Positions 1 to 9,054 of a stretch of 64,000 nucleotides of DNA are shown piece after piece. The stretch is from RBG-16-66-20 sp052386675 (GTDB lineage: Bacteria > Pseudomonadota > Gammaproteobacteria > Burkholderiales > SG8-39). The notes below the pieces were generated by a model. It searched no databases. It saw only the letters and a program-made list of their open reading frames with translations, and was not told where the DNA came from. The stretch spans positions 1 through 64,000 of the forward strand of contig JBQTJX010000034.1 in assembly GCA_052386675.1 (NCBI GenBank), read 5' to 3'. A program made the position numbers and the translations under genes. Position 1 is the first letter of the stretch. Each line of letters opens with the position of its first letter.

Positions 1-1
1 C

Positions 2-190
2 AACTGCACGCTGGACGTCAAGGGCCCCACGGTGGTGGGCGACACCATCCACGTCGAGTGCGAAGTCGTCGAGGCGCGCCTCACCTCGAAGGGCGACCGC
101 GGCCTGGTCCGATTCGCCAACAAGGTCGTCAACCAGCGCGGCGAGACGGTGCTGGAATACAACCCGCTGAGAATGCTGAAGCGCAAATAG
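2..190 (+). CDS. MaoC-like hot-dog dehydratase, C-terminal end (partial)
   Basis: The reading frame is open from the window edge to TAG at 188-190 and gives the last 62 residues of a protein. The pattern of beta strands (VVGDTIHVECEVVEARLTSK, then GLVRFANKVVNQRGETVLEY) is what the C-terminal half of MaoC/hydratase hot-dog proteins looks like. These typically hydrate enoyl-CoA thioesters. The catalytic Asp/His region is outside the window, so activity cannot be judged. The call rests on fold-like pattern recognition only. Confidence 0.6.
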   Translation, partial: NCTLDVKGPTVVGDTIHVECEVVEARLTSKGDRGLVRFANKVVNQRGETVLEYNPLRMLKRK

Positions 191-203
191 GGACTGTCCC
201 CAT

Positions 204-593
204 TTGATCGGCCACATCGACCACATCGTCCTCACCACGCGCGATGTCGCGGGCTGCATCCGCTTCTATACCGAGGTACTGGGGATGCGGCTGGCGTCGT
301 TCAGGACGCCGACCGAAACGCGCCAGGCGCTGAAGTTCGGCAAGCAGAAGATCAACCTGCACGAATGGGGCCGGGAGTTCATCCCGCGCGCGCACGTGGC
401 CGCGCCCGGGACGCTGGACCTGTGCTTCATCGCCGCGGTGCCGCTGGAGGCGGTGATCACGAAGCTGAAGCTGGCGAACATCCCGATCCTGGAAGGGCCG
501 GTGATGAAGACCGGCGCCACCGGCCGGATCCGCTCGGTCTACGTGCGCGATCCGGACCTCAACCTGGTGGAGATTTCCGAGCCGGCGGGGTAG
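204..593 (+). CDS. VOC (glyoxalase/bleomycin-resistance/dioxygenase) family protein
   Basis: A 129-residue single-domain VOC protein. It opens with IGHIDHIVLTTRDVAGCIRF, the usual first strand with a metal-binding His, and ends with VRDPDLNLVEISEPAG, where the Glu of the C-terminal strand is the expected last ligand. The start is a TTG at 204. There is no ATG in frame before the conserved strand, so TTG is the only reasonable start. It lies 13 bp after the preceding gene, and the spacer carries GGGACTGTCCCC, a short dyad. The substrate cannot be inferred; lactoylglutathione lyase, dioxygenase and resistance proteins share this fold. Confidence 0.8.
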   Translation: MIGHIDHIVLTTRDVAGCIRFYTEVLGMRLASFRTPTETRQALKFGKQKINLHEWGREFIPRAHVAAPGTLDLCFIAAVPLEAVITKLKLANIPILEGPVMKTGATGRIRSVYVRDPDLNLVEISEPAG

Positions 594-600
594 GCGGCCT

Positions 601-1761
601 TCAACCGGGAGCCCCGGTCGGGTCCCCGCGCTGCTTCGCCTTGGCCAGCACCGCCTCCTCGCTGTCGGCGTAGGTGTCGGCGATGCGCTTGAACTCGCCT
701 GCGATCTGCACGAACGCGTCCACCAGGTCCGGGTCGAAATGCGTGCCCCGGCCTTCCGAGATGATCTGCATCGCCTTTTCATGCGTGAACGGCGGCTTGT
801 ACACGCGGCGCGAGATCAGGGCGTCGTAGACATCGGCCACCGCCATCAGCCGCGCCGGCAGCGGGATGGCATCGCCCCTGAGCCCCTCGGGATAGCCCGA
901 GCCGTCCCACTTCTCCTGGTGCGAGAGGGCAATCTCGCGCGCGGTGCGCAGGAAGGTGCTCGGCGCCTCGATCAGGTTCTCCGCCGCGATGATGGCGTCG
1001 CGCCCCATGGTGGTGTGCGATTTCATCACCTCGAACTCCTCCGGCGTCAGCTTGCCGGGCTTGAGCAGGATCGCGTCCGGGATGCCGACCTTGCCGATGT
1101 CGTGCAGGGGCGCCGACTTGTACAGCATCTCGACCGTGGCGTCGTCAAGCACCGGCGCGAACTTCGACAGCGGCTGCAGCTTCGTCGCCAGGGCGCGCAC
1201 GTAGTTCTGCGTGCGGCGGATGTGGTTGCCGGTCTCGTTGTCGCGGGTCTCGGCAAGCGAGGCCATCGCCATGATGGTCACGTCCTGCACCATCTGCACC
1301 TCGTGCGTGCGCTTTTGCACCTCGGTTTCCAGGTACGCGTTCTGGTCGCGCAGGAAGTCGGCCGCCGCCTTGAGCGCGAGCTGCGTCTTCACGCGGGCGA
1401 GCACGATGGGCGGCGAGATCGGCTTGGTGATGTAGTCCACCGCACCGGCGTCGAAACCGCGCTGCTCGTCCTCGATCTCGGTCTTGGCGGTGAGGAAGAT
1501 CACCGGAATGTCGGCGGTGCGCCCGTCCGCCTTCAGGCGCCGGCAGACCTCGTAGCCGTCCATGTCCGGCATCATGATGTCGAGCAGGATGAGGTCGGGC
1601 AGGGGCTCGACCAGGGCGGTCTTCAGGGCGCGCTCGCCGCCGGTGGCGATGCGCGTACGATAAAGGTCCTTGAGCAGCCCGTTCATCAGGGTGATGTTCT
1701 CGGGCGTGTCATCCACGATCATCACCGTCCGGCGGCTGGCGAAGTCGATCGGCTTTTCCAT
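601..1761 (-). CDS. Response regulator with HD-GYP cyclic-di-GMP phosphodiesterase output
   Basis: 386 residues. An N-terminal receiver domain (about 12-130) has the acidic pocket (VDD), the phospho-acceptor Asp in LILLDIMMPDMDGYEV and the conserved Lys in YITKPIS. A coiled linker follows (about 130-165). The HD-GYP domain comes next, with HDIGK and HQEKWDGSGYPEGLRG carrying the HD and GYP signatures. Proteins of this design (RpfG type) hydrolyse c-di-GMP when phosphorylated. The gene lies 89 bp downstream of the large hybrid kinase on the same strand, so the kinase is the obvious phosphodonor (inference). A purine-rich GGGGGGTGA stretch just before the ATG can serve as ribosome-binding site. 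Confidence 0.93.
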   Translation of the reverse strand: MEKPIDFASRRTVMIVDDTPENITLMNGLLKDLYRTRIATGGERALKTALVEPLPDLILLDIMMPDMDGYEVCRRLKADGRTADIPVIFLTAKTEIEDEQRGFDAGAVDYITKPISPPIVLARVKTQLALKAAADFLRDQNAYLETEVQKRTHEVQMVQDVTIMAMASLAETRDNETGNHIRRTQNYVRALATKLQPLSKFAPVLDDATVEMLYKSAPLHDIGKVGIPDAILLKPGKLTPEEFEVMKSHTTMGRDAIIAAENLIEAPSTFLRTAREIALSHQEKWDGSGYPEGLRGDAIPLPARLMAVADVYDALISRRVYKPPFTHEKAMQIISEGRGTHFDPDLVDAFVQIAGEFKRIADTYADSEEAVLAKAKQRGDPTGAPG

Positions 1762-1850
1762 CCCGTCACCCCCCGTGCTTCATTCCGGCCATTCTATGGG
1801 GCGCGGCCGGCGGTGCCTTGTAGGGAAACCTGGACAACTCACCGGACAGC

Positions 1851-4800
1851 TTACGCCTGCCCGGCCTTGCGTAGTTGTACCAGCGCGACATCGAAGTCGA
1901 AGCCGAGCACGGCCTGCTCGAGAGTCCTCCAGGCGCCGCCGGGGAACGCGGGGTGGAGCGCAGCGGCATGGGCGTGCAGGTAGTCCACCGCCTCGCCATC
2001 GCTCGCCTCCAGCAGGGCCGCGAGCTGCGCCAGGTGCCGCGCGGTCTCCTCCGGTGCCACGGCAGCGACCCCGGAAGAGACTGCCTCGTTGCCGAGCGCG
2101 TCGTTCAGCACCGCGATGGTGCGCGCGAGTTCCGCCTCGAAGGCGGATACGGCGGCCTTGACGCCCTTGCCCGACTTCATCGCCTTTTCCAGCGCCGCGC
2201 AGGTGTCCTGCATGCCGTCAAAGCCGATGCTCCCCGCCACGCCCTTGATGGTGTGCGCGATGCGCTCGGCGCCGGTCTTGTCCTTCGCTTTCAGCGCCGC
2301 GGCCAGGCGCTGGCCGGCGTCGGCCTGCTTGTCCGCAAACTGGCGCAGCAGGCTCAGGTAGAGCTTGCGATTGCCGGCGACGCGCTTCAATCCCGCCGCC
2401 GCGTCCAGCCCGGCAATGTCCGGCAGTGGCGCCTCGCCGGGTGCCAGGATGCGGGCGCTCGCCGCGGCGGTGGGTCGCGCCACCGGCTTTGCCCAGCGCG
2501 AGAGGGTCTGGAACATGGCATGCGGGTCGATCGGCTTGGCGATGTGGTCCACCATGCCGGCCGCGAGGCAGCGTTCGCGCTCCTCGACCATGGCGTGCGC
2601 GGTCATGGCGATGACGGGCAGCGCGGCGTAGCGCGCCTCGGCGCGGATGCGCCTGGTCGCCTCGATGCCGTCCATCTCCGGCATCTGCAGGTCCATCAGG
2701 ACCGCGCTCCAGGCCTCGGGTGCGTCGCCGAGCACTTTCTCGAGCGCCTCACGACCGTTGCCGGCGACGACCACCTCGGCGCCCGCGCCTTCCAGCAACT
2801 CCACCGCGATCTGCTGGTTGATCTCGTTGTCCTCGGCAAGCAGCAGGCGGCAGCCATTGAGCTGCGCCTCGCCGCGCGCGGCTCCCGCGGCGCGTGCGGC
2901 GGCCCCGGCGCCTTCGGAGAACATCCCGACCAGCGCGTCCACCAGCGAGGACTGGCTCACCGGCTTCACCAGGAACGCCTCGATCCCGGCGGCCTCGGCC
3001 TGCGTGCGTGCCTCTTCGTGGCCGAAGGCCGTGGCCATGACCACGCGCGGCGGCGAGGGCAGGGCGCGCAGGCGGCGCGCGGTCTCGATGCCGTCGACAC
3101 CGGGCATCTTCCAGTCCACGAACACCACCGCGAACGGATGGTCATCCGAGGCCTGCCGCACCGCCTCGACCGCGTCCGTCCCGGAGGCGACCGCGCTCGC
3201 CGAGAAGCCCAGCCCGCGCAATTGCTCGCCCAGGATCTCGCGCGCCGCCGCGTTGTCGTCGGCGACGAGCACGCGCATCCCGCCCAGCGCCTCGGGCAGC
3301 AGGCGCTGGCGCAGCATGGCGGGGTCGCCGACGTCGAACCAGGCGGTGAAGATGAACGCGCTGCCCTCGCCGGCGACGGACTCGGCGTGGATGCTGCCGC
3401 CCATCAGCTCGACCAGGCGCCGAGAGATGGTGAGGCCCAGGCCGGTGCCGCCGTACTTGCGCGTGGTCGAGCCGTCGGCCTGGGTGAACGCCTGGAACAG
3501 CTTCGCGCACTGCTCCGGCGTCATGCCGATGCCGGTGTCGCGCACTTCCGCGCGCAGCATGATCCTGCCGCCGGTGCGCTCGGCCGCGCGCAGGGACACG
3601 GCGATCTGGCCGCGCGCGGTGAACTTGACCGCGTTGCTCACCAGGTTGGTGAGGATCTGGCCAAGGCGCAGCGGATCGCCCACCAGCGCCTGCGGCAGGT
3701 CGGGCGCGACCTCGAACAGCAGCTCGAGGCCCTTGTCGAAGGCCTTCTGCGCCACCAGCGAGGAGACGTTGTCGAGCACGTCGTCAAGCCGGAACGGCAC
3801 CTGCTCGATGTCCAGCTTGCCGGCCTCGACCTTGGAGAAGTCCAGGATGTCGTTGATGATCCCCAGCAGCGACGTGCCGGCGTTGTGGATCTTGGAGACG
3901 TAGTCGCGCTGCTTCGCGTTGAGTTCGGTCTTCAGCGCCAGGTGCGACATGCCGATGATGGCGTTCATCGGCGTGCGGATCTCGTGGCTCATGTTGGCGA
4001 GGAACATGGATTTCGCCTGGGTCGCCTCCTCGGCGACGCGCTTCGCCTCGCGCAGGGCCTCGGCAGCAGCGCGCTCGTCGGTCACGTCCTCCAGCATCCA
4101 GACGCTGCCCTTGGACGGGTCGGCCGGGTCGACCGCGCGGCCGGTGATGCGGCACCAGAACCGGCCGCCGTCCTTGCGAACGAGCTGCTGCTCGCGGCTG
4201 TGGGTCTCGCCGCGCGCGATGTGCTCCAGCACCGGGCCGCCGCCGGCGTGGTAGCCGGCCTCATCGGCATACCAGATGCGGGTCGACCGGCCGGTCATCT
4301 CGCCGGCGCCATAGCCGAAGATGTCCTCCAGCTTGCGATTGCAGCGGACCATGACGCGGTCGCGGATCAGCACCATCCCGGAGGTCGCCGAATCGAATAT
4401 TGCATTCTGTTCAGCGTTAACCGTGCGCAGCGCCTCCTCGGCTGCCTTGCGCTCGTGAATGTCGTTGACGATCGTGACGCTGCCAACGTAGTTGCCGCCC
4501 GGATCCAGGATCGCGCTGGTCACGGCCTCGACCCAGCGCACCGTCCCGTCCTTTCGGATGTAGCGCCGCTCCAGGCGGTAGCTCGGGATCTCGCCGCGCC
4601 TGAGCCGCTCCAGATGCTCGCGTGTCGCGGCCCGATCGTCCTCGTGCAGCAGCGCGTGGGACGCCAGCCCCTGCAGTTCCTCATGCGTGTACCCGAGCAG
4701 GTCCAGGTAGCGCTGGTTGGCGCGCAGGGTCTTGCGGTCCTTGCTCCGGCTGACGATGCCCGAGCCGGAATTCTCGAAGATGGTCCGGAAGTAGGCCTCG

Positions 4801-7796
4801 CTCTGGGCGAGCTGCTCGCGGCTCTCTCTGAGTGCCAGCTCGGATGCCTTGCGCTCGGTGATGTCGGTGGCGACCCCGGCGACGGCGTAGACCGCGCCGT
4901 CCTCCCCGCGAATCGGGAATTTGGAGATCAGCAGGTCGTGCGCGACGCCGTCCGCCGACACCTGGCTCACTTCGCGTGTTTCGGTGCGCCCGGATTCCGC
5001 CACGCGCCGGTCCGCATCCTCCCGCTCGCGCGCATAGCCCTCCGGGGCGAAGTCGGCGAGGGTGCGCCCGATGATGTCGCCAATCTCGCGTCCGAAGAAC
5101 TCGGCATAGGGCCGGTTCACGCGGATGAAGCGCCCCTCCAGGTCCTTCATGAACACCGGCGAAGGCATGCCATCCATGATCGCCTGCAGCTCCGCGCGCG
5201 CGTTGGCAACCTGCTGCTCGGCTTCCCGCCGCGCGGTCACGTCCTCGACGATCCAGATGGTGGCCTGGCGATAGCCCGGCACGTGGATGGCGCGGGCCAC
5301 GGTGTGGCCGATGAAGCTCGAGCCATCGCGCCGCCGCCCGGCCCACTCGATATCGAGCGTTTCCCCCGCCGCAAGCACCGGCATCGCGGTGTCGCGGAAG
5401 CGGCTGAACTCGGCCTCGTCGGAGAACAGGAGGCGGCTCTCCAGGCCGACCATCTCCTTTTCGCTTTCGTAGCCGAACAGCTCCGCGAGCTTCGGGTTCA
5501 GGCGCAGGACGCGGCCCTCGCCGGTGAACAGGATGCCCACCTGGACGTTCTCCAGCAGCAGCTTCTGCTCGTCAGCCAGCAGGCGCACCCTCTCGGCCGC
5601 CGCTGCGCGGTCGCGGTTGGTCAGCGCTAGGGCCACCTTGTCCGCAAGGCGCTGGGCGAACTCGATCTCGTCGTCGGTCCAGGGGCGCGGGCCGCCGACA
5701 TCCTCCAGGCAGACCAGGCCCAGTTGCCGCCCGCCGAGTTCCACTGCCACGTCCAGCATGGCGGTGATGCCGTTGGGCCTGAGATAGCCATCGACGTACC
5801 CGGCGGTGCGCGGGTCGTTCATCGCGTCGGCGGCATCCACGTAGGGCGCCGACTTGAGCGCCTGGAACTCGTTGGCGAATGCCGACTCCAGGAGCGTCAT
5901 GCCGGAGACATGGCCGCCGCCGCGCGTGTCGATGGCGTCGATGCAGCGCAATTCGCTGGCGTCGTCGTTGTACAGCCAGATGTTGCTGCGCGCGACGCCG
6001 GCAACCTGGGTCACCGTGGAGGTGATCTCCCTCGCGAGCCCTTCAAGGTCGCCCGAGGCCAGCGCTGCCGAGGCCGACAGGTTGGCGAGTGCCTCGGCTT
6101 GCCGCCGCGCGCGGGCAAGGCGCGCGCGCTCGGCGTCGTCGGCGGCCTTGCGCTCGTCGATGTCCTGCACCCAGCTGGCGATCAGGCGTTCGCGCGAGAT
6201 CGTGACGTAGGAGGAACTGACCAGGCCCCAGAATTCCCCACCGTTCCTGCGCCGGAAGCGCGTCTCGAAATTGCGCACCTGGCCGTCGCGGTCGAGCAAC
6301 CCGATCAGGCGGGAGCGGGCCTCCGCGTCCGCATACAGCACGGCCGAGCCCGTGGCCTGCAGGTCCGCCAGCGCGTAGCCGGTGACCTCTGTGGCGCGGC
6401 TGCTGAGATGGCGCACTTCGCCCTCGCGCGTGGCGAGGATCAGCCCGGCCGAGCTCGATTCCATGAGCGTGTTGGCGAAGGCTTCGCGCTCGGCGAGCTC
6501 GCGCGTGCGCTTCTTCACCTTGTGTTCCAGCCCTTGCGTGGCCTCCAGCAACATCACCCGCATGCGTTCCTGCGCGTCCACCAGCTTGGCGATCTCGCGC
6601 GTCCCGGTCGGCACGCTGACCGGCGCGTCGAGCTGCAGCGCGCCGATGCGCTCGCTTTCGGTGACCAGGGAATCGATGATGCCGGCGAAGCGGCGCGAGA
6701 AGCGCCGCCCGATCAGGTACGCCAGCGCCAGCACCAGCAGCATCATGGTGGCAAGGGCGGCGGCGTCCCACAGGGTGCCGAGCGTGAAATCGCCACGCGG
6801 CGCCACCGCGCCGATGACGAGGGGCTGGTTGCCCAGCATGAACGGCCGGAAGCGCCCGATCCAGGTTTCAAGGCCCACGGCGATCAGGCCTGCGCGCGCC
6901 GCCGGGCGCCCCTCTGCATTCCATTGCGCCCAGGCGCCCGCCAGTGTCTCGAAGCCCGCCTCGGCGGGCGTTTTCAGGATTCGCGACTTGAGTTCGGTGT
7001 CGGATCGCAGCTGCGGGTGGCGCGGCAGCCCGAGCAGCTTCCCGTCCGCGGTGAAGATCGCGGCGCGGCCGTTCTGGCCGACCGCGACTCTCGAGGTGAA
7101 GCGCGACAGGTCCAGCAGCAGCACGTCGAAGGCGATGACGTGTCGCAGCCCGGTATTGCGGTCGATCCAGCGCATGCCGGCGCTGATGCCGGGTTCCTTG
7201 CTGGTGAAGAACTGGTAGGGCTCGGTCCAGTGGATGCCGTCCTCGCCGGGCATGGCGTCCGGCCCGGTGTACCAGCTGCGGGTGCGCGGATCGTAGTCGC
7301 GCTTGGTCCATTCCTCGCTGACGAAGCCGCCGTCGGCATCCAGGCGCGTCCAGTGCTGCTGCGCGCCGAGCTTCTCGTAATCGATCACCCGCAGCAACCA
7401 GCCGCCGCCTTCGCCACGCCCGAACAGCGCCGCCTGGCCGCGCTGGTTCGCGATCAGCACGGTGGATACCTGGGGCCGGCTGCGCAGGACCGGGATCATC
7501 AGGCTGCCGATCTGGTTCGCGCTGCTGATCCGCAGGAGGCCGCCGCGGCCCCAGTCGCGCGCGGTGGCGAGCGCTCGCTCGATCTGGTCGGTGAGGGCAC
7601 GGATGTCGCCCTCGACCTCGTCGGCGGCGCGGCTCATCTCGACCCGCGCCAGTTCGTCCTCCGCCGGGCGCAACACCATCAGGTACGCGGCCGCTGCGAA
7701 GACGAAGAACGAGAACAGGACGATGCCGAGGATGCGTCCGAGCAGGTAGCGCCGGATCGAGGGCAGGGACGCGAAGGCGGCGGCCTGGTCTCTCAT
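1851..7796 (-). CDS. Giant multi-PAS hybrid sensor histidine kinase with two receivers and HPt
   Basis: 1981 residues. In order: membrane segment near residues 20-42, a long Cache-like extracytoplasmic sensor (about 45-340), a second membrane segment (346-363), a HAMP-like linker, PAS (about 437-560), GAF (about 570-727), four more PAS domains starting near 745, 869, 999 and 1124, a HisKA dimerisation domain with H1271 in MSHEIRTPMNAIIGMSHLAL, and an HATPase with DTGIGM and GTGLGLTISRR. Then come receiver 1 (Asp in VVFVDWKMPG, near 1560), receiver 2 (Asp in AVLMDLQMPEMDG, near 1698) and a C-terminal HPt with His in IAHTIKGVAGS (near 1846). This is a complete phosphorelay in one chain, probably feeding the downstream HD-GYP regulator. 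The signal sensed is unknown. A large open frame on the opposite strand is only a GC shadow. Confidence 0.94.
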   Translation of the reverse strand: MRDQAAAFASLPSIRRYLLGRILGIVLFSFFVFAAAAYLMVLRPAEDELARVEMSRAADEVEGDIRALTDQIERALATARDWGRGGLLRISSANQIGSLMIPVLRSRPQVSTVLIANQRGQAALFGRGEGGGWLLRVIDYEKLGAQQHWTRLDADGGFVSEEWTKRDYDPRTRSWYTGPDAMPGEDGIHWTEPYQFFTSKEPGISAGMRWIDRNTGLRHVIAFDVLLLDLSRFTSRVAVGQNGRAAIFTADGKLLGLPRHPQLRSDTELKSRILKTPAEAGFETLAGAWAQWNAEGRPAARAGLIAVGLETWIGRFRPFMLGNQPLVIGAVAPRGDFTLGTLWDAAALATMMLLVLALAYLIGRRFSRRFAGIIDSLVTESERIGALQLDAPVSVPTGTREIAKLVDAQERMRVMLLEATQGLEHKVKKRTRELAEREAFANTLMESSSAGLILATREGEVRHLSSRATEVTGYALADLQATGSAVLYADAEARSRLIGLLDRDGQVRNFETRFRRRNGGEFWGLVSSSYVTISRERLIASWVQDIDERKAADDAERARLARARRQAEALANLSASAALASGDLEGLAREITSTVTQVAGVARSNIWLYNDDASELRCIDAIDTRGGGHVSGMTLLESAFANEFQALKSAPYVDAADAMNDPRTAGYVDGYLRPNGITAMLDVAVELGGRQLGLVCLEDVGGPRPWTDDEIEFAQRLADKVALALTNRDRAAAAERVRLLADEQKLLLENVQVGILFTGEGRVLRLNPKLAELFGYESEKEMVGLESRLLFSDEAEFSRFRDTAMPVLAAGETLDIEWAGRRRDGSSFIGHTVARAIHVPGYRQATIWIVEDVTARREAEQQVANARAELQAIMDGMPSPVFMKDLEGRFIRVNRPYAEFFGREIGDIIGRTLADFAPEGYAREREDADRRVAESGRTETREVSQVSADGVAHDLLISKFPIRGEDGAVYAVAGVATDITERKASELALRESREQLAQSEAYFRTIFENSGSGIVSRSKDRKTLRANQRYLDLLGYTHEELQGLASHALLHEDDRAATREHLERLRRGEIPSYRLERRYIRKDGTVRWVEAVTSAILDPGGNYVGSVTIVNDIHERKAAEEALRTVNAEQNAIFDSATSGMVLIRDRVMVRCNRKLEDIFGYGAGEMTGRSTRIWYADEAGYHAGGGPVLEHIARGETHSREQQLVRKDGGRFWCRITGRAVDPADPSKGSVWMLEDVTDERAAAEALREAKRVAEEATQAKSMFLANMSHEIRTPMNAIIGMSHLALKTELNAKQRDYVSKIHNAGTSLLGIINDILDFSKVEAGKLDIEQVPFRLDDVLDNVSSLVAQKAFDKGLELLFEVAPDLPQALVGDPLRLGQILTNLVSNAVKFTARGQIAVSLRAAERTGGRIMLRAEVRDTGIGMTPEQCAKLFQAFTQADGSTTRKYGGTGLGLTISRRLVELMGGSIHAESVAGEGSAFIFTAWFDVGDPAMLRQRLLPEALGGMRVLVADDNAAAREILGEQLRGLGFSASAVASGTDAVEAVRQASDDHPFAVVFVDWKMPGVDGIETARRLRALPSPPRVVMATAFGHEEARTQAEAAGIEAFLVKPVSQSSLVDALVGMFSEGAGAAARAAGAARGEAQLNGCRLLLAEDNEINQQIAVELLEGAGAEVVVAGNGREALEKVLGDAPEAWSAVLMDLQMPEMDGIEATRRIRAEARYAALPVIAMTAHAMVEERERCLAAGMVDHIAKPIDPHAMFQTLSRWAKPVARPTAAASARILAPGEAPLPDIAGLDAAAGLKRVAGNRKLYLSLLRQFADKQADAGQRLAAALKAKDKTGAERIAHTIKGVAGSIGFDGMQDTCAALEKAMKSGKGVKAAVSAFEAELARTIAVLNDALGNEAVSSGVAAVAPEETARHLAQLAALLEASDGEAVDYLHAHAAALHPAFPGGAWRTLEQAVLGFDFDVALVQLRKAGQA

Positions 7797-7815
7797 GGTG
7801 TCCGCGCCGGGCAGC

Positions 7816-9018
7816 CTACTCGCGCAATCCCGCGCTCACGCCCTTGCCGACCAGGGCGGCAAGCAGCGCCAGCGAGTGGCCGCGGTCGCGGGTCTCGACC
7901 ATGAATTCCACCTCCGCGGACCTGGCCGAGGAGGCGTCGAACACGCGCTGGTGCTGCACCTCGACGATGTTGCCGCCGGCCTCGCCGATCATCGTCGCGA
8001 CCCTGGCCAGGCTGCCCGCGACATCGGGCAGGGTGACGCGCAGCCGCACCAGCCGGCCGTCGCGCACCAGGCCGCGCATCAGCACCGCGGCCAGCAGCCG
8101 AGAATCGATATTGCCGCCGCACAGCGGGATGCCGATGCGCCGCCCGGCAAAGCGCGCGCCGTGCTCCAGCAGCGCGGCGAGCCCCGCGGCGCCGGCGCCC
8201 TCGGCCACGGTCTTCTCGATTTCCACCAGCGCGACGATGGCGCGCTCGATGGTTTCCTCCTCGACCAGCAGCACTTCCTTCACCAGCGCGCGCACCATGG
8301 CGAGCGTCAGCTCGCCGACGTCGCGCACCGCGAGGCCCTCGGCGATGGTGTCCCCGCCGACGTTCACCGCCAGTCCGTTCAGCTTCTGGTGCATGGCGCA
8401 GAAGGCCTTAGACTCCACGCCGTAGACCTCGATTCCGGGGCTGAGCGCGCGCGCCGCGCAGGCCATGCCCGAGGCCAGCCCGCCGCCGCCCACCGGTACC
8501 AGCAGCGCGTCCAGCCCGGGAGCCTGCTCCAGCATCTCCAGCGCCACCGTGCCCTGGCCGGCGACCACCGCCGGGTCGTCGTAGGGATGGATGAAGCTCA
8601 GGCCCTCTCGCGCCTGCCGCTCGTGTGCATGCGCCGCGGCGTCGGCCAGCGTGTCGCCCTCCAGGACGACCTCGGCGCCGTGCACCCGGGTGGCGGAGAC
8701 CTTGCTGTTGGGCGTGCCGCGCGGCATCACGATCACGCTGCGGATGCCCAACCTTGCCGCGTGGTAGGCGACGCCCTGGGCGTGGTTGCCGGCGCTCATG
8801 GCGATGACGCCGCGCGCGCGCTCCGCGGCGCCGAGCGAAAGCAGCTTGTTTAGCGCGCCGCGCTCCTTGAACGAGGCGGTGAACTGCAGGTTCTCGAACT
8901 TTAGCCATACCTCGGCCCCGGTGAGCTTCGAAAGCGTGCGGCTGTGCAGCATCGGGGTGCGTTCCACGGCACCCGCGATCCGCCCGGCGGCGGCGCGTAC
9001 GTCCTCGATCCCCACCAT
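7816..9018 (-). CDS. ilvA: Threonine ammonia-lyase (threonine dehydratase) with ACT domain
   Basis: 400 residues, the length of the short PLP-dependent threonine ammonia-lyases with one C-terminal ACT domain. The PLP lysine is K51 in TASFKERGALNKLL. A glycine-rich phosphate loop (VGGGGLASG) and CGGNIDSRLL are also visible, and an ACT module starts near residue 324 (LRVTLPDVAGSLARVATM). The enzyme converts threonine to 2-oxobutyrate and ammonia in the cytosol, which serves isoleucine synthesis or catabolism. It is 19 bp downstream of the sensor-kinase gene's start, but the two are probably separate units. TdcB-like or serine-racemase-like naming is possible; the ACT domain favours threonine dehydratase. 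Confidence 0.88.
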   Translation of the reverse strand: MVGIEDVRAAAGRIAGAVERTPMLHSRTLSKLTGAEVWLKFENLQFTASFKERGALNKLLSLGAAERARGVIAMSAGNHAQGVAYHAARLGIRSVIVMPRGTPNSKVSATRVHGAEVVLEGDTLADAAAHAHERQAREGLSFIHPYDDPAVVAGQGTVALEMLEQAPGLDALLVPVGGGGLASGMACAARALSPGIEVYGVESKAFCAMHQKLNGLAVNVGGDTIAEGLAVRDVGELTLAMVRALVKEVLLVEEETIERAIVALVEIEKTVAEGAGAAGLAALLEHGARFAGRRIGIPLCGGNIDSRLLAAVLMRGLVRDGRLVRLRVTLPDVAGSLARVATMIGEAGGNIVEVQHQRVFDASSARSAEVEFMVETRDRGHSLALLAALVGKGVSAGLRE

Positions 9019-9054
9019 GGCGGGAAGCTAGCACAGGTCGGTAGAATGACCGCC

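Noticed and set aside
191..206. GGGACTGTCCCCATTT as another copy of the GTCCGTCCC repeat
   Set aside because: It shares only a short GTCC-rich dyad and not the GTGGTCCGTCCCTGATTTCC sequence. It may be a related element but one partial match is not enough.
1875..5630. 1251-codon open frame opposite the large histidine kinase
   Set aside because: It is a GC-rich antisense shadow: Arg/Ala/Gly/His-rich, no domain, and the minus strand encodes a full, recognisable kinase. Similar long shadows opposite other genes (for example 5724-7904, 20459-22453, 28475-30262, 30310-32598, 34084-36165, 47003-49207) were dropped for the same reason.
9046..9054. ATG 9046 as the start of the first Bug gene
   Set aside because: It overlaps the TAGAAT -10-like hexamer and adds only three residues ahead of a normal signal peptide; ATG 9055 suits both.
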